64,000 nucleotides of DNA. It comes from Apiosordaria backusii (taxonomy: Eukaryota; Ascomycota; Sordariomycetes; Sordariales; Lasiosphaeriaceae). The notes under the pieces were generated by a model. It was not told the DNA's origin. It was given only the letters and a program-made list of their open reading frames with translations, and ran no database searches. The stretch covers positions 1,878,501 to 1,942,500 of the forward strand of contig JAUKTV010000006.1 of the NCBI GenBank assembly GCA_030549205.1, read 5' to 3'. The translations under genes were made by a program, and so were the position numbers. Below are positions 58,943 through 64,000 of the stretch, piece after piece; the stretch's first letter is position 1, and every line of letters starts with the position of its first letter.

Positions 58943-60779
58943 CTAAGCATTTGCCACTCCCGGGGCCGCGATCTCCAACAACCTTCCAAACTTGGGCGTG
59001 CCCAAGCCCGTCACCGGGTCCCAACCCACCGTGGCATTCCAGGACGCACCATGCTTCAGCTCCTTCCGCTTCCGACATCCTATCCCGGCTCCGGCGACGA
59101 CATCCGTGAACGCGTCCGAGTTATTGTACAGCCACGGGTTCAAAAAGCCCAGCGATGGCAACCCCTGCGTATACCTCGCCGCGTTCAACAAGCCCACGAT
59201 CCCGGCCACAACAGGCGCCGACGCGCTCGTCCCCGACAGCAACGAGTTCCATCCTTTATCAATCACATTGAAGCTCGACCCTTGGGCCGCAATATCCGGG
59301 ATCGCCCTCCCACGGGGGTCAAAGAACGGGGCGTACGTGTCTCCAATGCTCCTCAAGTACGGTTCCACGGCCGACCTTTGCCATTTCGGTCGAGGATGAT
59401 ACATGCTGAACCCTCCAGACGAGAAGCCGATGGCTCTTTCGGGGTTGGTGAGGTACGTCGCCCCGACCGCGGTGACATACGGGCAACCTGCTGGGAACGT
59501 CGGTTCAAAGTACGTCGCATTGTCCGTGCTACGGATGCAGCTGTTACCTGGACCCGAGTCCCCAGACGCGAAGATGACCGAGACGCCGCGCGCACCGAGC
59601 TGCATAAACATGTTGCAGACCTTGACGGCGTAGTCCCGGGGAATGGACTGTTCTTCTTCGCCGTATGAGACCGAGATGACCTTGGGGATTTTGTCATCAG
59701 TCTGGTTAAGGAGGTAGGTGAGCCATTCGAAGTAGGGTTCATTGGTGCCCGGAGGTGTGGGTTGGGTTGTAGTGGGGATCAAGGGACCGCGACCGCCTGT
59801 GCTGTATTGGAGAATGGGGATAGGGTGGCTGATGCCGAGGATATACTGGATGTCGAGGTTTGCTTCACCTGTTTAGGGCCGACGCATGGGCTGTCAGTTG
59901 TCGTTGTACCTAAACGAATGAGACAGGGAATTTGCACTCACCGCTGTCGCGCCAGCTGTTCTGGTCATCCAAGCCTCCATTCACCAGCTCCACGGTGAAG
60001 TTCTGTCCTTGGGCTTCCGGGACATACATGCTCTGGAATGTCTGAAAGTCGTCATAGCGGGCGTACTGTTCAAGAAACGAGGCAAAGGCAATGGTGTTCT
60101 GGACAGCGTTTGTGGGGGTGTACTTGATATCGTACAGCCACTTGAGACAATCCGGGGTAATGGTATGGTTGCAGCCTTCAGCAGTGCCGGCGGCAAACTT
60201 GATCTTGTTAGCAGCCTCATTATCAAGATGGTGCATCTCAAAGATGGTGGATCTCTGGGCGACAGGCTGGCCGAATCGAGTAGTGGGCTGCACCAGGTCG
60301 ATGTGGGGTGCTATTTCATCCGGAACCGAGTAGGCAAGCGTCCGCAGCTTGAGCTCGCTGCCGCTCTCTACATTTTGATACCAGGCGAAGTCTGTTTTGA
60401 GAAGATCGCTAGCGTTCCCGACTGTGGTGCTGAAAGAGACCCAGTCGTTGTCAACCACTGCAGACTGGATGTTGTGGTTCTCGAGCCAGCGGGTGACGGC
60501 CAGGGTGGCAGACTTGGATGGCGCAGTGTAGGATCTGAGTTCATCGCGCGTCAGGTGCTTACCGTATTTCGGTTGTCCGGGGGTCGAAATCTCGAGCACG
60601 GCTTGCTCCAAGTCTTCGGCTCGCTGCTGTCTGAGAGCAATCCGAAGGGAAACGGTCTCGTCTGGTAAAGCTCGACGAACGCTTTCCCATCCTCTGGGGA
60701 CGGCAGCGAGACTATCCATCAGGACGCGGGCCGAAGCCGCTGAGACCAGGGCGGCCACCAGCAAAATAGAGCGTATCAT
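58943..60779 (-). CDS. Secreted sedolisin-family (S53) tripeptidyl-peptidase
   Basis: Two exons: 59942-60779 and 58943-59868, with a 73 bp intron, giving 587 residues. A signal peptide (MIRSILLVAALVSAASA) is followed by a prodomain of about 180 residues (pro-kumamolisin-like: LEISTPGQPKYGKHLTRDEL, VTRWLENHNI). The mature catalytic domain shows the S53 set: E281 and D285 in GEANLDIQY (E-x3-D), the oxyanion Asp in FASGDSGPG, and Ser494 in SGTSASAP. The C-terminal calcium site is suggested by FTDVVAGAGIGC and GWDPVTGLGTP. Enzymes of this type release tripeptides from peptide N-termini at acid pH outside the cell. The intron splits the Gly just before the catalytic Glu. Confidence 0.95.
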
Positions 60780-60833
60780 GATCGAGGCGGTTGATGGGCT
60801 GAGGGATTAGTTCAGGCAAGCCTGACCAGGACG

Positions 60834-60841
60834 CTCTTATA
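60834..60841 (-). promoter_or_regulatory. Probable TATA-like element of the sedolisin gene
   Basis: TATAAGAG on the minus strand, 55-62 bases upstream of the start codon. Weakly diagnostic. Confidence 0.35.
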
Positions 60842-60984
60842 TCATGGCATTGGGAGCTAGAATTGCGTTGGGATGGCAGGAGCACGTGTCAGTCTTGTGC
60901 AGCATCGCACACAAGGTACGTACGCACTGATGCTTGTCCCTGCTCCAAGTTTCCGCTTCTTCCGTGGGCGGTAGTTTCCATTCA

Positions 60985-61245
60985 GGCACGCTCTGGACAA
61001 AATAATTGGTACTGCAAGTGTTGAATAGGCCTCAAAATACAGTCAACAGACCGCGCAGGATAGTTAATAGGCCTTAAAACTCGGCAAACCTTTAAAGATA
61101 GTCGATAAGCATCCTAAGATCATCGATAGGATTTCCAAAATAGTCAATAGACCTTCAAATTGTTTTAATAGAACATTCAAATATAATGGCCATGCCTATA
61201 TCTAATAGTTCTATGTGGTGGTTATTCTGTCCAGGACGTGACAAG
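60985..61245. mobile_element. MITE-like element, copy 3
   Basis: Inverted ends: CACGCTCTGGACAAAATAA (from 60987) and, reversed, CACGTCCTGGACAGAATAA (ending at 61240), 16 of 19 identical. Inside are at least five degenerate ~21 bp units (core GATAGTCGATAGGCCTTT), such as GATAGTTAATAGGCCTTAAA and GATAGTCGATAAG. About 255 bp, AT-rich and non-coding. It lies just beyond the sedolisin core promoter. Confidence 0.75.
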
Positions 61246-61810
61246 TTTCTTGTCCAGGGCAGGGCGCCCCATTTCTCCAGGATATAAAAGAGGCTCGCGT
61301 CAATCGCATTCCATGGTGGTGATGGTGGGCTCGAGCCAAGCGTTCGCCGGCATGTCCATCAAATGCTTTCCCGATCTGGAATGGATGACAGCCATGGTTG
61401 GCTGGGTCAGGGGCCAGGAACACTTGGCGCCCCGCTAGCCCCCACAGCAGCTCAACGGGGGTTCCACTCTCCGGCAGGGCGGTTCACAGCAGAAATGGAT
61501 CTCGTCTTGGCATTATCATTGTGCCATGCCAACAGTCCAAACCTGTGTCACAAAACCATCCCATTTCATTCCTCCTCCGGTGATGGTGTGATGTAAACAC
61601 ACCGACTGCCTAGCCCCGGTCAACGGCTCAGTAGATCTCGCGTTATACAGAAACGTACAGAGGTAGTCGGAATCATGATCATTTTGTAACTCATGCGCTA
61701 AATCTTCCCTTTAAATGACAAAGACAAATGACAGCTGGTTACCCGTATTCCAAGCGCTCCTAAACTCCATTGAAGCCCGCACGGCCGCAAGATATGAGAG
61801 GTATTCCTTT

Positions 61811-63703
61811 TTACACCGCCCGGTTGACCCTTTCTTCCCTCGACTCAGTGGCGCCCAAGCCGGTGACGCTGTCCGCCTTCTTCTCGTCGTCAACAGCCCG
61901 ACTGGGTCTCCCGCTCGGGACCGCAGTGGTCCGGTCATCCAAGTCATCCACGCCACTAGCGTGATGAGCCCGGTCGTGATGAAAGAAGTCTTCGTCTCTC
62001 GTCATGCGTGTGACATATCCAGGTGGCATCCACTTCTTGGACGTCCAGGGCTTCAAATCGGGCTGGCTGTACATCATGTCGACATTCTCCAGACTGAGAC
62101 TGACCGACTCGTAGAGGAAGAAGTACACCAGCAATGCACCCGCGATGTTGGTAGCGACAAACACGAAGCCGTAGGCATACCCAATGCCGTCAGTCGCGAG
62201 GGGTGTGAGGAAAGAGATCATGACTGAGAAAGATGTTAGTATCGTGTCACTACCTAATGTAAGCGGTGGTGGAACAAGATAGGTACTCACAGTTTCCAAG
62301 CCAATTGCCAGCAGTTGCAAGGGACGCCTGCTTGGCACGGGTGCGCAGAGGGAAGGTTTCGCCGATGACGACCCAGCAAATGGGACCCCACGTGGCAGCA
62401 AAGGAAGCAATGAACATGGCGGCAGACACGATCATGAGGATACCCGAAGTTCGGTTGTTCTCGGGATCCAAGGCGGTACCCATTGAGGCAAACACGGCGA
62501 GCCACGCCGCCTGCCAGATAGCGCCAATGAGCAAAGGCCAACGACGGCCGTACTTTTCCACGACGTACAAGCCGTAAAAGGTGCAAGCAACATTGACAGC
62601 ACCAAGAATAAGCTGTGTTTGGATGGGATCCTCAATTCCGGCCGACTCAAAGATGGTCGCACCATAGTAGAAGAAGTAGTTCACGCCAGTCCACTGTTGG
62701 AGGAAATGAAGCGCGATACCGAGCATCGTCCGGTACACCTGCTTGGGGACTCCATTCGGCTTTGGCACAAAACACTCGGCCCAGGACCCGACGCCAACAG
62801 CACGCTCTTTCTCCAGAATTCCTTTCATTTCGTGCATGTCATCTTCCACGAGCTGATGGTGAGGATCGTTCTTCATGCCACGCAGACGGGCCAACGAGAT
62901 ACGAGCTTCGTCCCACCTGGATCTCGCGGCCAGCCACCTAGGGGATTCGGGAACCAAGAGGATACCGAGACCGAGAGGCAAGGAAAAGGCGATGCCCAAT
63001 CCGATGACAATTCTCCAGGAGGCCGCAGAGTCCTCAATCTGTCTGACGGCGTAGTTGACAAGGTTGGCGATGAGGATACCGAAAGTGATCATCAGCTGGT
63101 ACGAGGCCACGACCGCACCGCGAATTTCTCGGGGTGAGCACTCGGACTGGAACATGGGGACACCAACTGAGAGGTTGCCGACGCCCAAGCCAGCAACGAA
63201 GCGACCCATCATCATGTGGACCCAGTGGTTCATGGCGGTGATTTGGATAACGTTGCCGATAATAAAAATGCCGACACCAAATGTAAGGCTCTTTCTTCTG
63301 CCCCACCAGTCGGCAGTGCTACATGGGGACTTAGTCATATGAACAGTGTTTTGCTCCTCATGGGCCTCTGTTGGACTTACTAAGAAGCACTCAAGGCTCC
63401 AAAAAGTGTACCGATGCTCATCAACGAGACGAGCAGGGACTGGATGATGGGCCGAAAATCTCGTCCCTCGGGGGTGTCTACCTGACCGAAGCGATCCTTG
63501 AAGTCTCTAAACAGCAGCATACCCGAGATCTGACCGGTATCATAGCCAAACAGGAACCCGCCGATCGAGGTGATGGCCCCGAGCAGCAAGGCCTCGACGC
63601 CGCAGTCGGCGCCATTGATGCGGATGGACCTTGACGAGAGTTAGCACAACTACTCCTAATACCCGCGAAGATGGAAGATGGAGACTCACTTCTTTCCGAG
63701 CAT
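61811..63703 (-). CDS. Hexose transporter (MFS sugar porter family)
   Basis: Four exons: 63690-63703 (only 14 nt), 63381-63629, 62291-63318 and 61811-62223, with introns of 60, 62 and 67 bp, giving 567 residues. The short first exon encodes MLGKK; a stop lies in frame just upstream, so this ATG is the likely start. Sugar-porter hallmarks follow: GGFLFGYDTGQISGML, ADWWGRRKS, GRFVAGLGVGNLSVGVPMFQ, PESPRWLAARSRWDEAR, QQWTGVNYFFYYG, EKYGRRWPL and GPICWVVIGETFPLRTRAKQ. Twelve membrane segments can be placed. The C-terminal cytosolic tail is hydrophilic. Closest in look to fungal high-affinity glucose/hexose transporters of the plasma membrane; xylose or another sugar is possible. Confidence 0.94.
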
Positions 63704-64000
63704 CTCGGCAGCTTGGACACGTCGTCGTCGTCAGATCAGCACCTATGTATTCACCACATCCAACACGTGTATCGTGTGTGGAAACCGACGGACACAGATT
63801 TGGGAAAGCTCAACAAAAATGTAAACTTGTGTGGGAGCGGGATCATCCAAAGTGAAACACAGCTTTTCCAAATGTCAAATGTCTTTCAACACTGGCGCGG
63901 ATTATCATGAATATATCCATCACTTGAGACAAAACTGACCCGAAAGGGTGGGTGATCATCTTCTTCCCCGATGATGTCACCGGCTTACCGCCGAAAGCAA
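63704..64000. other. Promoter side of the hexose transporter
   Basis: About 300 bases to the window edge; 5' leader and promoter of the transporter are expected here. Nothing else recognised. Confidence 0.4.

Larger units (their letters stand above)
60780..61810. other. Intergenic region holding a MITE-like element
   Basis: 1.03 kb: the sedolisin promoter side and the 3' side of the hexose transporter. The MITE-like copy 3 takes up its first part; the rest has no coding signature. Confidence 0.5.

Overview
The window looks like nuclear DNA of a filamentous ascomycete, most likely a sordariomycete close to the Sordariales. The basis is many short (about 40-155 bp) spliceosomal introns, a plant-cell-wall enzyme with a fungal cellulose-binding module (GH131-CBM1), a secreted sedolisin, a NEP1-like protein, fungal-type MFS transporters, a Zn2Cys6 regulator and a fungal Rxt3. 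No bacterial, plasmid or viral block is visible. Exon-intron models below were built by hand from splice sites and frame continuity, and total lengths were checked for divisibility by three.

Layout. 1-3.5 kb has no recognisable gene. 3.6-16.2 kb carries five minus-strand genes: a secreted EEP phosphoesterase with a jacalin-like tail, a membrane-anchored hypothetical protein, GH131-CBM1, a 700-residue membrane protein and acetyl-CoA hydrolase (ach1). 19.2-27.4 kb carries plus-strand genes: an UNC-93-like transporter, a small secreted protein, an SV2/sugar-type MFS transporter and a three-exon orphan. 27.4-29.4 kb is AT-rich and gene-free and opens with a palindromic foldback element. 29.5-31.2 kb encodes a secreted protein of repeated modules with one intron at the same place in each. 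31.7-40 kb carries, on the minus strand, a degenerate kinase-like protein, a TauD-type dioxygenase and a Zn2Cys6 factor. After a 4 kb gene-free gap come a GNAT acetyltransferase, a frameshifted NEP1-like protein, tRNA-Cys(GCA), an FHA-kinase, SDH assembly factor 4 (frameshifted), rxt3, a sedolisin peptidase and a hexose transporter.

Themes. Secreted hydrolases (EEP, GH131, S53), a secreted cytolysin-like protein and sugar transporters fit a saprotrophic or plant-associated life. ach1 and SDH8 are core mitochondrial metabolism, and rxt3 is core chromatin machinery.

Two observations stand out. (1) Three conserved genes (ach1, the NEP1-like gene, SDH8) each break by what looks like a single missing base, two of them in homopolymers of five and one next to short C and G runs. 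This is best explained by consensus errors in the assembly, though real decay cannot be excluded for the NEP1-like gene. (2) A family of miniature inverted-repeat elements, apparently without coding capacity, has at least three copies here. They share a terminal motif close to CACGTCCTGGACAAAATAA and carry arrays of degenerate ~21 bp units (core GATAGTCGATAGGCCTTT). One copy is palindromic, and two bracket the sedolisin gene.
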